Of a stretch of DNA of 57,611 nucleotides, positions 27,564 to 37,123 are shown piece by piece. Source of the DNA: Alphaproteobacteria bacterium. GTDB taxonomy: Bacteria; Pseudomonadota; Alphaproteobacteria; CAAHEQ01; UBA3637. The translations under genes were made by a program, and so were the position numbers. Below the pieces are notes generated by a model. It was not told the origin of the DNA and did no database searches. It saw only the letters and a list, made by a program, of their open reading frames with translations. The stretch covers positions 1 through 57,611 of the forward strand of contig JAGCKR010000026.1 in the NCBI GenBank assembly GCA_017647405.1, in the 5' to 3' direction. Within the stretch, counting starts at the first letter, position 1, and the number at the start of each line of letters is the position of its first letter.

Positions 27564-28007
27564 ATGAAGAAAAATCCGGTTGAAACAATCTTAGGTTTTT
27601 GTGTGTTAATTTTTACGGGGCTTTTCCTCTTTTTTGCCGGTTCAAGAGTGGATACAAAGGCTGTTGATGGATATAAATTGAAAGCAAACTTTTTGAAAAT
27701 CGGTGGATTGGAAGTGGGCGCTGATGTGCGTATTGCGGGTATTAAAGTTGGTTCTGTTTTATCAACAACATTGAATCCGGAAGATTATACGGCAGATGTG
27801 TTGATGAGTATTGATCATTCGGTTTCATTGCCAGAAGATACGATTGCAGCTGTTTCAGATGTTGGCGTTATGGGTGGTAAGTATATTTCATTGACCCCGG
27901 GTAAAAGTAAACAGTTATTAAAAGATTATGGAAAAATCAGCCAAACAAAGGATTATAAATCTTTAGAGGATAGTGTTTCTGAATTTATTTTTCTTTCAAC
28001 AAATTAA
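27564..28007 (+). CDS. MlaD-type MCE-domain protein, second of two in tandem
   Basis: A 147-residue protein of the same plan as its neighbour: a helix at about 8-26, then an MCE domain with LKIGGLEVGADVRIAGIKVG and VGVMGGKYISLTPG. It lacks the charged tail and ends in a short helix region KSLEDSVSEFIF. Length and motif are closer to the canonical outer-membrane lipid asymmetry MlaD of Alphaproteobacteria, so this copy may be the true orthologue and the first copy a paralogue. The two may form mixed hexamers; that is inference. DUF2155 follows after 11 bases. Confidence 0.88.
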   Translation: MKKNPVETILGFCVLIFTGLFLFFAGSRVDTKAVDGYKLKANFLKIGGLEVGADVRIAGIKVGSVLSTTLNPEDYTADVLMSIDHSVSLPEDTIAAVSDVGVMGGKYISLTPGKSKQLLKDYGKISQTKDYKSLEDSVSEFIFLSTN

Positions 28008-28018
28008 AAGGTGAAGAC

Positions 28019-28486
28019 ATGAAGAAGTTTTTTCTGCTTGGTTCTCTTTTTTTGAGTTATTCGGTTTTTGCGGCTGATATTTCCACAAAAACGATGATGA
28101 TTAGAGGTGTTGATAAGGTTACAGGACATGTTTCAACTGTTAAGGCAACGGTTCATGAACCATTAGAGTTTGGAACCTTGATGATTGTTCCTGAACGTTG
28201 TTTAACAAAACCGCCTGAAGAAACGCCTGAAAATGCAGCCTTTTTTAGAATTTTTGAAAAAGATTCTGAAGGGGTTCAACAAACTGTTTTTAATGGTTGG
28301 ATGTTTTCTTCAAATCCTGCTTTATCAGCTATGGAACATTCCCGATATGATATTTGGGTTTTGTATTGTATCAATGATGATTTACGTTCAAAAATAGTTT
28401 CGCCGGATAAAATTGCAGATGAAGATGATTTAAATTTGGTAGCAGAAGATGATAATCCGGCATTGAGTGAAGATGTTGAAGACTGA
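28019..28486 (+). CDS. DUF2155 periplasmic protein
   Basis: A 155-residue exported protein: signal peptide to VFAAD (about residue 19), then the DUF2155 domain. Its hallmarks are IRGVDKVTGHVSTV, FGTLMIVPERCLTKPPEETPENAAF and FNGWMFSSNPALSAMEH with YDIWVLYC. The tail from about 125 is strongly acidic. The family is essentially alphaproteobacterial, often sits beside mlaD and aat, and has no known function. The two conserved Cys (in PERC and VLYC) could form a disulphide. It ends the MCE operon. Confidence 0.92.
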   Translation: MKKFFLLGSLFLSYSVFAADISTKTMMIRGVDKVTGHVSTVKATVHEPLEFGTLMIVPERCLTKPPEETPENAAFFRIFEKDSEGVQQTVFNGWMFSSNPALSAMEHSRYDIWVLYCINDDLRSKIVSPDKIADEDDLNLVAEDDNPALSEDVED

Positions 28487-28523
28487 TTTTTTGCTAAAAA
28501 AGGAATTAATTTAAAAAAAAGTA

Positions 28524-28552
28524 TTGATTTTTCTTTTTATATCGTGTATAAA
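28524..28552 (+). promoter_or_regulatory. rpmE promoter
   Basis: TTGATT (28524-28529), 17 bases, TATAAA (28547-28552), then a short leader with GGAG before the start. Confidence 0.75.
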
Positions 28553-28582
28553 ATAGACCTCAATGAATCTATGGAGTTAAAA

Positions 28583-28804
28583 ATGAAAAAAGATATTCAT
28601 CCGGATTACCACGAAATTACAGTTGTTATGACAGATGGTACCGAATTTAAAACACGCTCAACTTTGGGCAAAGAAGGTGCTGTTGTTCGTTTAGATATTG
28701 ATCCGTTATCACATCCGGCTTGGACAGGTGTCTACCGTATGATTGATACAGGCGGTCAATTAGCGAAATTTAACAAAAAATTTGCTGGTTTCAAAGCATC
28801 CTAA
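28583..28804 (+). CDS. rpmE: Ribosomal protein L31 (zinc-free form)
   Basis: A 73-residue large-subunit protein with the N-terminus [21 protein letters not shown] and the SHPAWTG motif followed by KFNKKFAGF. There are no Cys, so it is the C-minus, zinc-independent form usual in Alphaproteobacteria. The ATG at 28583 is chosen because the GGAG site is seven bases before it and the family N-terminus starts there; the longer frame from 28544 covers the -10 box. It is transcribed alone and followed by its own terminator. Confidence 0.95.
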   Translation: MKKDIHPDYHEITVVMTDGTEFKTRSTLGKEGAVVRLDIDPLSHPAWTGVYRMIDTGGQLAKFNKKFAGFKAS

Positions 28805-28843
28805 TCTGTTTGCTATTATTTTAGTAAAGGATTTTAAAGAAGA

Positions 28844-28869
28844 GGCATTGGTTACAATGTCTTTTTTTT
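28844..28869 (+). terminator. Terminator after rpmE
   Basis: Stem GGCATTG/CAATGTC (one G-U pair) with loop GTTA, followed by eight T. Confidence 0.8.
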
Positions 28870-28959
28870 ATATCTCAATTAGGTGAGTATTCTCTCATTC
28901 TTTCTGATAAATAAAATAATTATCACAGAGGAATGGATTTTGTTTTGGCGCAGTATATA

Positions 28960-28997
28960 AAAAAACACCTGCGATAAAGATATCACAGGTGTTTTTT
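28960..28997 (-). terminator. Terminator of ppiD (bidirectional hairpin)
   Basis: AAAAACACCTG pairs with CAGGTGTTTTT around 14 bases; T runs lie on either strand. It sits just past the ppiD stop. The 90 bases between this hairpin and the rpmE terminator show nothing recognisable. Confidence 0.85.
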
Positions 28998-29009
28998 ATT
29001 TTATATTAA

Positions 29010-30914
29010 TTACTCTTGATTTTTATATAGAGAAATAATTTGATTGATTGCTTTTTGATTTACTTTAACTTTGAGCTTGTTTAAATAATCATTAAAAATG
29101 GCTTCATTCAAGGCCTGAGAATTAATTTGTTTTTCATCTATTTTTGTTGCGGTTAAATCAACGTTATTTTGATTAAAATCAGGTGTTTGAATGGTGTCTA
29201 CAGTAAAGATAACAGCGCCTTGATTATTTGGAGCTAAAACAAAGGATGTATTTTGAAGTCCTTTTTCTTGAGCAAAAATTTGGCTTAAGTGAGGTTTAAA
29301 TAAATTGTGATTGCTCATTCTTGTTAAAGCGGTTGCTTTTTCAAGCTTAAATGAGCCTTCTTTTCCATTCGAAAGTTTGTCAAGAGCTACCCCAGATTTG
29401 GCTTTTTGTGTTAAATCTTCGACCACTTTAGCAAAAATTTCTTTTTGTTTTTCAGCTTTAAAGAGATTAATAACCTCATTTTTAACTGATTCAAACGGTT
29501 TGCTTCCAACAGGATCAATTTCAACAATTTCACCGATAAGATATCCATTATTATGTTCGATTAAAGAGGAAATTTCTCCTTGCTTTAATGTGAAAATTTC
29601 TTGCATCAGATCAGGTGTAACAAATTCGTTTGATTGACCGGAAATATCAATGCCAGCAACATCAAGGAATGGTAATTCTTTTGTTTCAAGAGATAATGTT
29701 GCGGCCGTTTCAGCTAAAGATTTTCCTTCTCCAAGCAAATCTTCAATTTTGCGAGAAATTTCCGCTAATTTATCATAGGCTTTATTGTTAATAAGATTTT
29801 TTCTGATTTCAGCTTTAATAGTATTTTCATCTGTTTTTGTTGCTTCTTTAATTTCTTTAATATAGAAAATCTGCCAGCCTAATTCAGTTTCAATCGGTTG
29901 TGTCAGGGTCCCCTTTGCTGCAGTAAAAACAGGTTCTTGCAACGCTTCAGCTAATTGATTTTTTTGCGTCATTCCAAAATATGTAGCTTCCTTTGTTTGT
30001 CCAAAAGAGGCGGCTTTTTCTTCAAAATTGGCTGGTGTTAAGTCTGTTTGAGCGCTTTGAGCTTCTTCTTTTGTTTTAAAAAGAATTTGAAGCAATTCTC
30101 TTTCTTCAGGTTGATCATATTTTGTTTTTTCAAATTCGAAATTTTGAGCAATTTCTTCTTCACTAATCAGTATGAATTTTTCCATTGTGGCCGGTGTTAA
30201 TTGCATTAATCTAATTTTGCGATATTCCGGTTTCATGAAATTTTCACTGTATGCTTCATAGTAACTTGTTAAATCTTCAGGGGAGGGTTGTTCGCTAATT
30301 GCTAAATCATCCGGTTTTAAAAATAATGCCGTAACATCTCTCATTTCATTTGAGGATAAATATGAAAGCTTGTTAATAGGGGTTGTTTCATAAGATAAAT
30401 CGGATACGGTATCTTTTAAATGATTGTAAGAAAGTTCCTCTTTTAATTGATAAGCAAGGCCGGTTTCTGAAAGGCCTCTTTGAGATAAAAAGGCATAAAA
30501 AATATTTTTATCAAAATTTCCAAGAGCATCTTTGAAAAGAGGATTATTTTCAACATATTTTTGAACAGCTTCATTTGAAGCAGATAACCCTAAATCTTCT
30601 TTGATTTGGTATTGAACTTGTTTGTAAATCTCTTCTTGAATCACTTTTTGTAATAAACCAATTTCTAAGGCTTGAGCTGGTGAAATATATTTCCCGCCGA
30701 TTTTAGCTGATAAATCTTTACGTTCTTGGTCAAATCTTTGGGCAACTTGTTGTGTTGAGATTGAAACTTTCCCGACGGTTATCGCATCATTGTTATACAT
30801 ATTGATGTTTGTTAAGCCACCAAGACCCCATAAAGCAATCATACTTAAGGTTAAAAATCCTAAAATAATTTTTGCACCCCAAGAATTGGCAAATTTATTA
30901 AAAAAAGTAATCAT
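29010..30914 (-). CDS. ppiD: PpiD/SurA-type periplasmic peptidyl-prolyl isomerase
   Basis: A 634-residue membrane-anchored chaperone that helps outer-membrane proteins leave the Sec channel. It has one N-terminal helix (about 13-35, ILGFLTLSMIALWGLGGL). A SurA-N-like chaperone domain follows (AQRFDQERKDLSAKIGG ... LLQKVIQEEIY ... YVENNPLFKDALGNFD). A parvulin-like PPIase domain spans about 245-365 (ELLQILFKTKEEAQ ... ELGWQIFYIKEI), and a second related region extends to the C-terminus. The ATG at 30914 is preferred over 30980 because the anchor begins just after it and GGGA precedes it. It has its own promoter and terminator. Confidence 0.88.
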   Translation of the reverse strand: MITFFNKFANSWGAKIILGFLTLSMIALWGLGGLTNINMYNNDAITVGKVSISTQQVAQRFDQERKDLSAKIGGKYISPAQALEIGLLQKVIQEEIYKQVQYQIKEDLGLSASNEAVQKYVENNPLFKDALGNFDKNIFYAFLSQRGLSETGLAYQLKEELSYNHLKDTVSDLSYETTPINKLSYLSSNEMRDVTALFLKPDDLAISEQPSPEDLTSYYEAYSENFMKPEYRKIRLMQLTPATMEKFILISEEEIAQNFEFEKTKYDQPEERELLQILFKTKEEAQSAQTDLTPANFEEKAASFGQTKEATYFGMTQKNQLAEALQEPVFTAAKGTLTQPIETELGWQIFYIKEIKEATKTDENTIKAEIRKNLINNKAYDKLAEISRKIEDLLGEGKSLAETAATLSLETKELPFLDVAGIDISGQSNEFVTPDLMQEIFTLKQGEISSLIEHNNGYLIGEIVEIDPVGSKPFESVKNEVINLFKAEKQKEIFAKVVEDLTQKAKSGVALDKLSNGKEGSFKLEKATALTRMSNHNLFKPHLSQIFAQEKGLQNTSFVLAPNNQGAVIFTVDTIQTPDFNQNNVDLTATKIDEKQINSQALNEAIFNDYLNKLKVKVNQKAINQIISLYKNQE

Positions 30915-30991
30915 TTTTATATTCCCATTTTCGTTAGTGATAAATGCATTTGACGGTAAATATAAGATAAAATACCGCAATCGTGTTAAAA

Positions 30992-31020
30992 TTTATATAA
31001 CACTTTTCACCTTTTTGCAA
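30992..31020 (-). promoter_or_regulatory. ppiD promoter
   Basis: Minus strand TTGCAA (31015-31020), 17 bases, TATAAA (30992-30997); leader of about 70 bases. Confidence 0.75.
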
Positions 31021-31040
31021 GCGCTTTATCCTGCAAAATT

Positions 31041-33524
31041 TTATTTTTGATGCATCTTATCCTGAATAAGAGAAATGGCTTCTTCCAACGTTGGAATACT
31101 ATCTTTTTGTTTAACAGAAGCCATGATCTTTTTCCACTTAACATAGGGGCCATATCTACCAATTTGATAAGTTATTTTATCATCTTGCCATTTGCCGAGA
31201 TCTTTGGATTTTGTTTTTTCTTTTGCTTGAGAAAGAAGTGCAATCGCTCGATCAAAGTCAATTGTTAAAATATTATCTTCTGGTGTTAATGATTGATATG
31301 TTGTTCCTCTTTTAATATATGGACCAAATTTGCCAAGCCCCGCTTCAATTGGTTCATGTGTTTCAGGATCATTTCCAAGCATGCGTGGCAAAGAAAGTAA
31401 TTGCAATGCCTTTTCAATGGAAATTGTTGTGGGATCCATTGATTTTGGAATGCTTGTTCGTTTAGCTTCTTTGCCGTCACCTAATTGAACATACCAACCG
31501 TAAGGTCCTTTTTTTAATAAAACATCAAGTCCTGCGGCATTTTTACCTAAAACAGTTGATTGTTTTTCTTCACTTGATGTCTCAATGATTTTCCCATTTT
31601 CATCAACTTCCGGTGGGGTAATGGAGGCAAACTGTTTGGTATATTTACAAGTTGGATAATTTGAACAGCCGATAAAAGCGCCAAATCTACCAATATGTAA
31701 GGCAAGTTTCCCGTTATCACAATCAGGGCATTTTCTGGATTCTTCCGTTGGGAACAGTTGTTTTTCAAGCGTTTTTGAAACAGTTTCAAGAATATCTGTC
31801 ATTTTTGGTGGAACAGCTTTTACCGTGGCATCAAATGTGCTCCAAAAATCATTTAACACATTTTTCCACTTTAAAGCGCCTTGAGTGATTTCATCTAGCT
31901 TGTTTTCCATTTGAGCTGTATAATCATACTGCACATAGGTATTAAAATAATTTTCCAAAAAGGCTGTAACAATTTTTCCTCGATCTTCAGGGATGAATTT
32001 CTTGGCAACTAATTTAACATAAGATCTTTCTTGTAATACTGAAAGAATGGTTGCATAGGTTGATGGACGACCAATGCCAAGTTCTTCCAGCTTTTTCACA
32101 AGACTTGCTTCTGAAAAACGAGGGGGGGCTTCTGTAAAATGCTGTTCTGTTTGAATGTCTTCGATTTTTAATGGATCGGTTTCATTCATCGGTGGAAGCA
32201 TTTTTTCATCATCTTCTTGATTTTTATCATCAACATCTTCTTTATAAACTTTGATGAATCCGGCAAAAGCAATGGTTTGGCCGGTTGCTCTTAATTGGGC
32301 TGAACCATCTTCGGCTAAAATATCAATGCCGACTTTATCTAAAATAGCGCTTTGCATTTGGCTTGCAACCGTTCTTTTCCAGATAAGTTCATAAAGTTTT
32401 CTTTGGTCAGCTGATAAATGCGCTGCAATGGAGTTAGGTGTGCGCATCACATTTGTTGGACGAATAGCTTCATGCGCTTCTTGTGCATTTTTAGAATTGT
32501 TTTTATAAATACGTGGCTTTTCCGGAAGGTAATCTGTACCATATTCTTTTGCAATAAGTTCGCGAATAGCGGTTGTTGCTTCTGTTGAAAGAGCAACACT
32601 ATCTGTTCTCATATATGTGATTAAACCGACAGTTTCTCCGCCGATGTCAACCCCTTCATAAAGGTTTTGAGCTAACTGCATGGTTTTTTTTGCCGAAAAA
32701 CCTAATTTTCTGGAAGCTTCTTGTTGAATTGTTGAGGTTGTAAATGCCGGAGCAGGGTTTCGTTTCGTTTGTTTTCTTTCAATAACTGAAACCTTAAAAG
32801 AAGCATTTTTAACAATTTCTTCTGCTTCTTTTGCCGTGGTTTGATTATTGAGATCAAATTTTGAAAGCTTTTCACCTTTGAGATGAGTTAACTTTGCAGA
32901 AAAAGTTTCATTGGAAGGCGTTGATAAAAGCGTTGTGATTGACCAGTATTCTTGGGGAATAAAAGCAGTGATTTCATCTTCGCGTTCACAGACCAAACGT
33001 AAGGCAACAGATTGAACACGTCCGGCAGATTTTGCGCCTGGAAGTGAGCGCCAAAGCAATGGAGAAATGGAAAAACCAACCAAATAATCCAATGTTCTTC
33101 TGGCCAGATAGGCATCAACTAATTGCATGTCAATATCGCGTGGGTTTTTAATGGCCTCTAAAATGGCATTTTTCGTGATTTCGTGAAAAACAACCCGATG
33201 AATAGGCATAGAATCCGGTAATTTTTTTCTTTTTTTCAATTCTTGAACAACGTGCCAAGCAATAGCTTCTCCTTCGCGATCAGGGTCAGAAGCCAAATAA
33301 AGGGCATCAGCTTTGGCTAATGCTTTTATCATTTCACGAACGGTTTTTTCCCCTCTTGCTTGAACTTCCCAATCCATGGCAAAATCTTCATGTGGCCTGA
33401 CAGATCCTGTTTTTGCAGGAACATCTCTAATATGTCCAAAACTGGCCATAACAAGATAATCTTTTCCTAAATATTTATTAATCGTTTTGGCTTTTGCCGG
33501 AGATTCCACGATAACAAGTTTCAT
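31041..33524 (-). CDS. topA: DNA topoisomerase I
   Basis: A type IA topoisomerase of 827 residues that relaxes negative supercoils. The Toprim domain is N-terminal (MKLVIVESPAKAKTINKYLG; LYLASDPDREGEAIAWH), and the active-site Tyr lies in LITYMRTDSVALS. The region RRTLDYLVGFSISPLLW and GIGRPSTYATI are typical. A C-terminal zinc ribbon (CPDCDNGKLALHIGRFGAFIGCSNYPTC) is followed by three GPYxK-type repeats. The start at 33524 gives the canonical N-terminus and overlaps the dprA stop as TAATG, so the two genes are translationally coupled. Confidence 0.97.
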   Translation of the reverse strand: MKLVIVESPAKAKTINKYLGKDYLVMASFGHIRDVPAKTGSVRPHEDFAMDWEVQARGEKTVREMIKALAKADALYLASDPDREGEAIAWHVVQELKKRKKLPDSMPIHRVVFHEITKNAILEAIKNPRDIDMQLVDAYLARRTLDYLVGFSISPLLWRSLPGAKSAGRVQSVALRLVCEREDEITAFIPQEYWSITTLLSTPSNETFSAKLTHLKGEKLSKFDLNNQTTAKEAEEIVKNASFKVSVIERKQTKRNPAPAFTTSTIQQEASRKLGFSAKKTMQLAQNLYEGVDIGGETVGLITYMRTDSVALSTEATTAIRELIAKEYGTDYLPEKPRIYKNNSKNAQEAHEAIRPTNVMRTPNSIAAHLSADQRKLYELIWKRTVASQMQSAILDKVGIDILAEDGSAQLRATGQTIAFAGFIKVYKEDVDDKNQEDDEKMLPPMNETDPLKIEDIQTEQHFTEAPPRFSEASLVKKLEELGIGRPSTYATILSVLQERSYVKLVAKKFIPEDRGKIVTAFLENYFNTYVQYDYTAQMENKLDEITQGALKWKNVLNDFWSTFDATVKAVPPKMTDILETVSKTLEKQLFPTEESRKCPDCDNGKLALHIGRFGAFIGCSNYPTCKYTKQFASITPPEVDENGKIIETSSEEKQSTVLGKNAAGLDVLLKKGPYGWYVQLGDGKEAKRTSIPKSMDPTTISIEKALQLLSLPRMLGNDPETHEPIEAGLGKFGPYIKRGTTYQSLTPEDNILTIDFDRAIALLSQAKEKTKSKDLGKWQDDKITYQIGRYGPYVKWKKIMASVKQKDSIPTLEEAISLIQDKMHQK

Positions 33525-34660
33525 TATATAACCCATTCATTATTATAGATAAGAGCGACATATTGACCGGCAAAACGTTCAATTTTTCCGGCAATTTCTA
33601 ATTCCATTAATATGGTGTTGACAATATAAGGCGCAAGCCCTGTTTCTCTGATTAAAACATCGATATGTGTTGCTTGCGGAGAAAGTTTTTCCAAAAGAGT
33701 TTTTCTTGCTGTTTCAATTTCTGTTTCAGCTATTTTAAGAGTAAGAGTATCCATTTGCTCAAAATTATTATATGAATCAAAAAATCTGAAAGAAGTTTCT
33801 GTATCAATAATATTTAAAATATTTTCTGCGGAAGATACTAAATGAGCGCCATCCTTGATTAATTGATTGGGCCCGGCAGATCTTGAATCAAGAGGGGATC
33901 CCGGAATGGCAAAAACTTCTCTTCCCTGAGAAAGCGCTTCACGAGCAGTAATTAACGAACCGGACATTAACCCCGCTTCCACAACAAGAGTTCCATAACT
34001 TAATCCTGAAATAATTCTGTTGCGACGAGGAAATGCAGATGGGGTTGGTTTTGTTCCAAAAGGCATTTCGCTTACTAACAGGCCTTGTTCTTTTACTTTA
34101 TCATAGATATCTTGATTTTCTTTTGGATAAAGAATATCAACGCCTGTTCCTAAAACGGCAACAGTGGATCCTGTTGATTCATTGTTTGTTAATGCGCCTT
34201 CGTGTGCTGCCCGATCGATTCCTTTTGCAAGACCGGATATAACGCAAACATCTTGTGATGATAAATCATAAGCGATTTTTCTTGTAAGGGAAATTCCGTT
34301 TAAAGAAGCATTTCTGCTTCCAACGATTGAAATTCCTTTTTTATTTAATAATTCCTTATGCCCATAAAGAAATAAAACTGGGGGAGCATCATCAATAAAT
34401 TTTAATAGTTTTGGATAGGTTTCATCTTTAAAAAATAAAATCTCAGCGCCCATTTTTTGCGCTGTTTCCATTTGTTCATAAACAAAAGAATCGGGTGCTA
34501 TTTTAATAACTCTTTTGGATGATTGAAATTTATAATCCAAAATGTTTTCAATAGCTTGCTCAGCGCTTTTAAAATGCTTTAAAAGTGCTTTAAATGTGAC
34601 AGGGCCAACATTTTGGCTTAGTGCCAGTTTTAAATAAGCAAACCGTTCTTTTGCATTCAT
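33524..34660 (-). CDS. dprA: DprA/Smf DNA-processing protein
   Basis: DprA loads RecA onto incoming single-stranded DNA during transformation. The 378 residues have an N-terminal SAM-like helical part and then the Rossmann-fold core with ISIVGSRNASLNG, ISGLAKGIDRAAHEGAL, VLGTGVDILYPKEN, FPRRNRIISGL and VVEAGLMSGSLITA. A C-terminal winged-helix domain covers about 310-378. The plsY-dprA-topA order with a five-base gap and a one-base overlap marks one operon. It may work with ComEC in this window, but no other competence genes are seen. Confidence 0.95.
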   Translation of the reverse strand: MNAKERFAYLKLALSQNVGPVTFKALLKHFKSAEQAIENILDYKFQSSKRVIKIAPDSFVYEQMETAQKMGAEILFFKDETYPKLLKFIDDAPPVLFLYGHKELLNKKGISIVGSRNASLNGISLTRKIAYDLSSQDVCVISGLAKGIDRAAHEGALTNNESTGSTVAVLGTGVDILYPKENQDIYDKVKEQGLLVSEMPFGTKPTPSAFPRRNRIISGLSYGTLVVEAGLMSGSLITAREALSQGREVFAIPGSPLDSRSAGPNQLIKDGAHLVSSAENILNIIDTETSFRFFDSYNNFEQMDTLTLKIAETEIETARKTLLEKLSPQATHIDVLIRETGLAPYIVNTILMELEIAGKIERFAGQYVALIYNNEWVI

Positions 34661-34665
34661 TTATT

Positions 34666-35262
34666 TTAAGCCTTCCGTTTGAGTTTAATTTTGCTTTCTT
34701 CTCCTTTTAAGATGCGTTTAATATTTTCTTTATGTCGATAAAAGGAGAGAACAGCAAGACCCAAATAAATTAAGGAGATAATTGGACTTTCGAAGAATAT
34801 GGCATAAACAGGTGATAAAGCTAAAGCCGTTAAAGCTGAAAGAGAAGAGTATTTAAATGTAAATGCCATAAACAACCAGGTGAGGGCTGTTAAAATTCCG
34901 ACAACAGGAGTCATTGCGATCATTAACCCTAAAGTGGCTGCAACACCTTTTCCTCCTTTAAACTTTAACCAGATAGGATAGTTATGTCCGATAATGGCTG
35001 CAACACCGGATAATACCCCGATAATCTCATTTTGAGAGATATATTTAAACAATAGGGCGATAATGGCTGCTTTACCGGCATCTAAGATGAGTGTCAACAA
35101 GGCTAAATCTTTACGGCCTGTTCTTAAAACATTTGTTGCTCCGATGTTGCCGGAACCGATTTTTCTGATGTCGCCTAAGCCGGCAGCTTTTGTTAAGACC
35201 AATCCAAAGGGAATAGAGCCAATTAAGTAACCAGTTAATAATGCTAAAACAGTTGTGATCAT
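34666..35262 (-). CDS. plsY: Acyl-phosphate:glycerol-3-phosphate acyltransferase
   Basis: PlsY makes lysophosphatidate from acyl-phosphate and glycerol-3-phosphate, the first membrane step of phospholipid synthesis. The 198 residues span about five helices, with the three family motifs visible: GSIPFGL with IRKIGSGNIGATNVLR near the N-terminus, GHNYPIWLKFKGGKGVAATLG near 90-112, and YRHKENIKRILKGEE close to the C-terminus. A GGAGG ribosome site precedes the start. It is first of the plsY-dprA-topA unit. Confidence 0.96.
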   Translation of the reverse strand: MITTVLALLTGYLIGSIPFGLVLTKAAGLGDIRKIGSGNIGATNVLRTGRKDLALLTLILDAGKAAIIALLFKYISQNEIIGVLSGVAAIIGHNYPIWLKFKGGKGVAATLGLMIAMTPVVGILTALTWLFMAFTFKYSSLSALTALALSPVYAIFFESPIISLIYLGLAVLSFYRHKENIKRILKGEESKIKLKRKA

Positions 35263-35289
35263 TTTAAGAAACCTCCTTAAGTCTTTCTT

Positions 35290-35318
35290 CTTTTACATAA
35301 AATAGAGTTAAAAGGCAA
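35290..35318 (-). promoter_or_regulatory. plsY-dprA-topA promoter
   Basis: Minus strand TTGCCT (35313-35318), 17 bases, TAAAAG (35290-35295), in the 68-base gap after recJ. Confidence 0.5.
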
Positions 35319-35330
35319 GTAAAAAATATT

Positions 35331-37094
35331 TTAAGTAGCAAAAGCAGCATCGATAATCTGCATTTGAACTTTTGTATTTCCTTTCCAAGTGTCTTTCTTT
35401 AATGTGCCGGCAATATGAAGGTAATTTTTTTCTTTGTTGAGTAATTTATGTCCCAGTTCTGTATCAACGGCCCTAAACGCGATGGCATTGATGTATTTGC
35501 CTGATTTAGAAGATAAAACACAAGCAATATGTCCATTTTTTAAAATGGTTGTTTTGCTGATTAACATATCTTTCAAAACAAAAACAGGTTCCGGATTTGC
35601 CTCACCAAAAGGAGCCAATAACAGAATGTTATCCATTAAGTCAATCGTGGCACTTTGTGCATCTAAAACAGCATCAATTTCCAATAGACTTCCGTCATTT
35701 GCAATCATATCGCTTTTGATACTTTCTTTTAAATAGTCTTTGAAAAGAGTCAGATTTTCTTTTTTAAGTGAAAAACCTGCTGCCATTGGATGCCCACCGC
35801 CACGACTTAAAATACCTTTTTGAATAGCATTCATAACAAGAGTTCCAAGGTCAACGCCTTGAACGGATCTAGAAGAACCTTTAATTTCATCTTCCTCAAT
35901 ACTGAGGGCAAAAACAGGCATGTTATATTTATCTTTTAATCGGCCGGCTACAATCCCGACAACGCCTTGATGCCAATTTTCGCCTTGAACAACGATGAAT
36001 GGTGTTTCAAGTGGGCGGGATTCAACTTGTTCAATGGCTTCTAATAATACGCTTGTTTCGATTTCTCTTCTTGTTAGATTTAATGCTTCTAACTCTTGAG
36101 CTAAAACACCGGCTTTAATAGGATCAGAGGCGGAAAGCAGATGCATGCCAATATCTGATTTGCCAACCCGACCACAAGCATTAATTCTGGGGCCGAAAAC
36201 ATATCCTAAATGATACGCTGAGGCGGGTTCTGATAAGTTAACAAGTTGGGCCAAAGCTCTAAGACCTAAATTGTTTTGCGTTTGCATTTGTTTGAGGCCG
36301 GCTTTAACAAAAAGGCGGTTTACCCCTTGAAGGCGAACAACATCACAAACGGTTCCAAATGCAACTAAATCCAGATATTTGATTAAATTTGGTTCCTGTT
36401 TATTTTTATAAAATCCTTTTTCCCGTAAGATGGTGTTTAATGCGACTGTGAATAAAAAAACAACGCCGACAGCAGCCATATAGTGACAAGGATGATCTGG
36501 ATTTTCATCTAATCTTTTGGGGTTAACAATGGCATAGGCATTGGGATAGCGTTTTTCATCGGCATCGTGATGGTCTAAAACAATCACATCCAACCCAAGG
36601 TCTGTTCCTTCTTGGATGGGATCAAATGCGGTCATCCCGCAATCAAGTGTTGCAACGACTTTACATCCATTGTTAAAGTATTCATGCATTTTGATAGCAC
36701 TGGGACCGTATCCATCTTCTCTGTCTGGTATATAACAGAAAACTGAAATGCCGAGTTCTTCTAAAAACATTTTTAAAAGAGCAGTGGATGTTGCTCCGTC
36801 CACATCGTAATCGCCCATTAAACCGATTGGCTCGTTATTTAAAACGGCTACAGACATTCTTTCAGCAGCCTTTTTCATATCAATTAACGAGAAGGGGTTG
36901 GGTAAATTATTTTTTAATGTGGGATATAAAAAAGCATTGATTTCATCTAAATTATGAATGCGTGCAGATAAAATTTTTGCCACAATATCAGGTAAGTCAA
37001 ATCGTTGTGATATTGCTAGTGCTAATCTTTCATCAATATTTTTATAAACCCACTTTAAACCGTTAAACGAACTTTCTACACCTAAAACACTCAT
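35331..37094 (-). CDS. recJ: Single-strand-specific 5'-3' exonuclease RecJ
   Basis: RecJ degrades 5'-ended single strands in recombination and repair. The 587 residues carry the DHH motifs in order: IGLMGDYDVDGATSTALLK, VIVLDHHDADE, CDVVRLQG, then the DHHA1 domain with GPRINACGRVGKSD and SRGGGHPMAAGFSL, and a C-terminal OB fold. It is preceded by a promoter whose -35 is 22 bases from that of the divergent glgA. plsY follows 68 bases downstream. Confidence 0.97.
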   Translation of the reverse strand: MSVLGVESSFNGLKWVYKNIDERLALAISQRFDLPDIVAKILSARIHNLDEINAFLYPTLKNNLPNPFSLIDMKKAAERMSVAVLNNEPIGLMGDYDVDGATSTALLKMFLEELGISVFCYIPDREDGYGPSAIKMHEYFNNGCKVVATLDCGMTAFDPIQEGTDLGLDVIVLDHHDADEKRYPNAYAIVNPKRLDENPDHPCHYMAAVGVVFLFTVALNTILREKGFYKNKQEPNLIKYLDLVAFGTVCDVVRLQGVNRLFVKAGLKQMQTQNNLGLRALAQLVNLSEPASAYHLGYVFGPRINACGRVGKSDIGMHLLSASDPIKAGVLAQELEALNLTRREIETSVLLEAIEQVESRPLETPFIVVQGENWHQGVVGIVAGRLKDKYNMPVFALSIEEDEIKGSSRSVQGVDLGTLVMNAIQKGILSRGGGHPMAAGFSLKKENLTLFKDYLKESIKSDMIANDGSLLEIDAVLDAQSATIDLMDNILLLAPFGEANPEPVFVLKDMLISKTTILKNGHIACVLSSKSGKYINAIAFRAVDTELGHKLLNKEKNYLHIAGTLKKDTWKGNTKVQMQIIDAAFAT

Positions 37095-37123
37095 CCTAAA
37101 ACCTTTATTTCTTATTTTTAACT

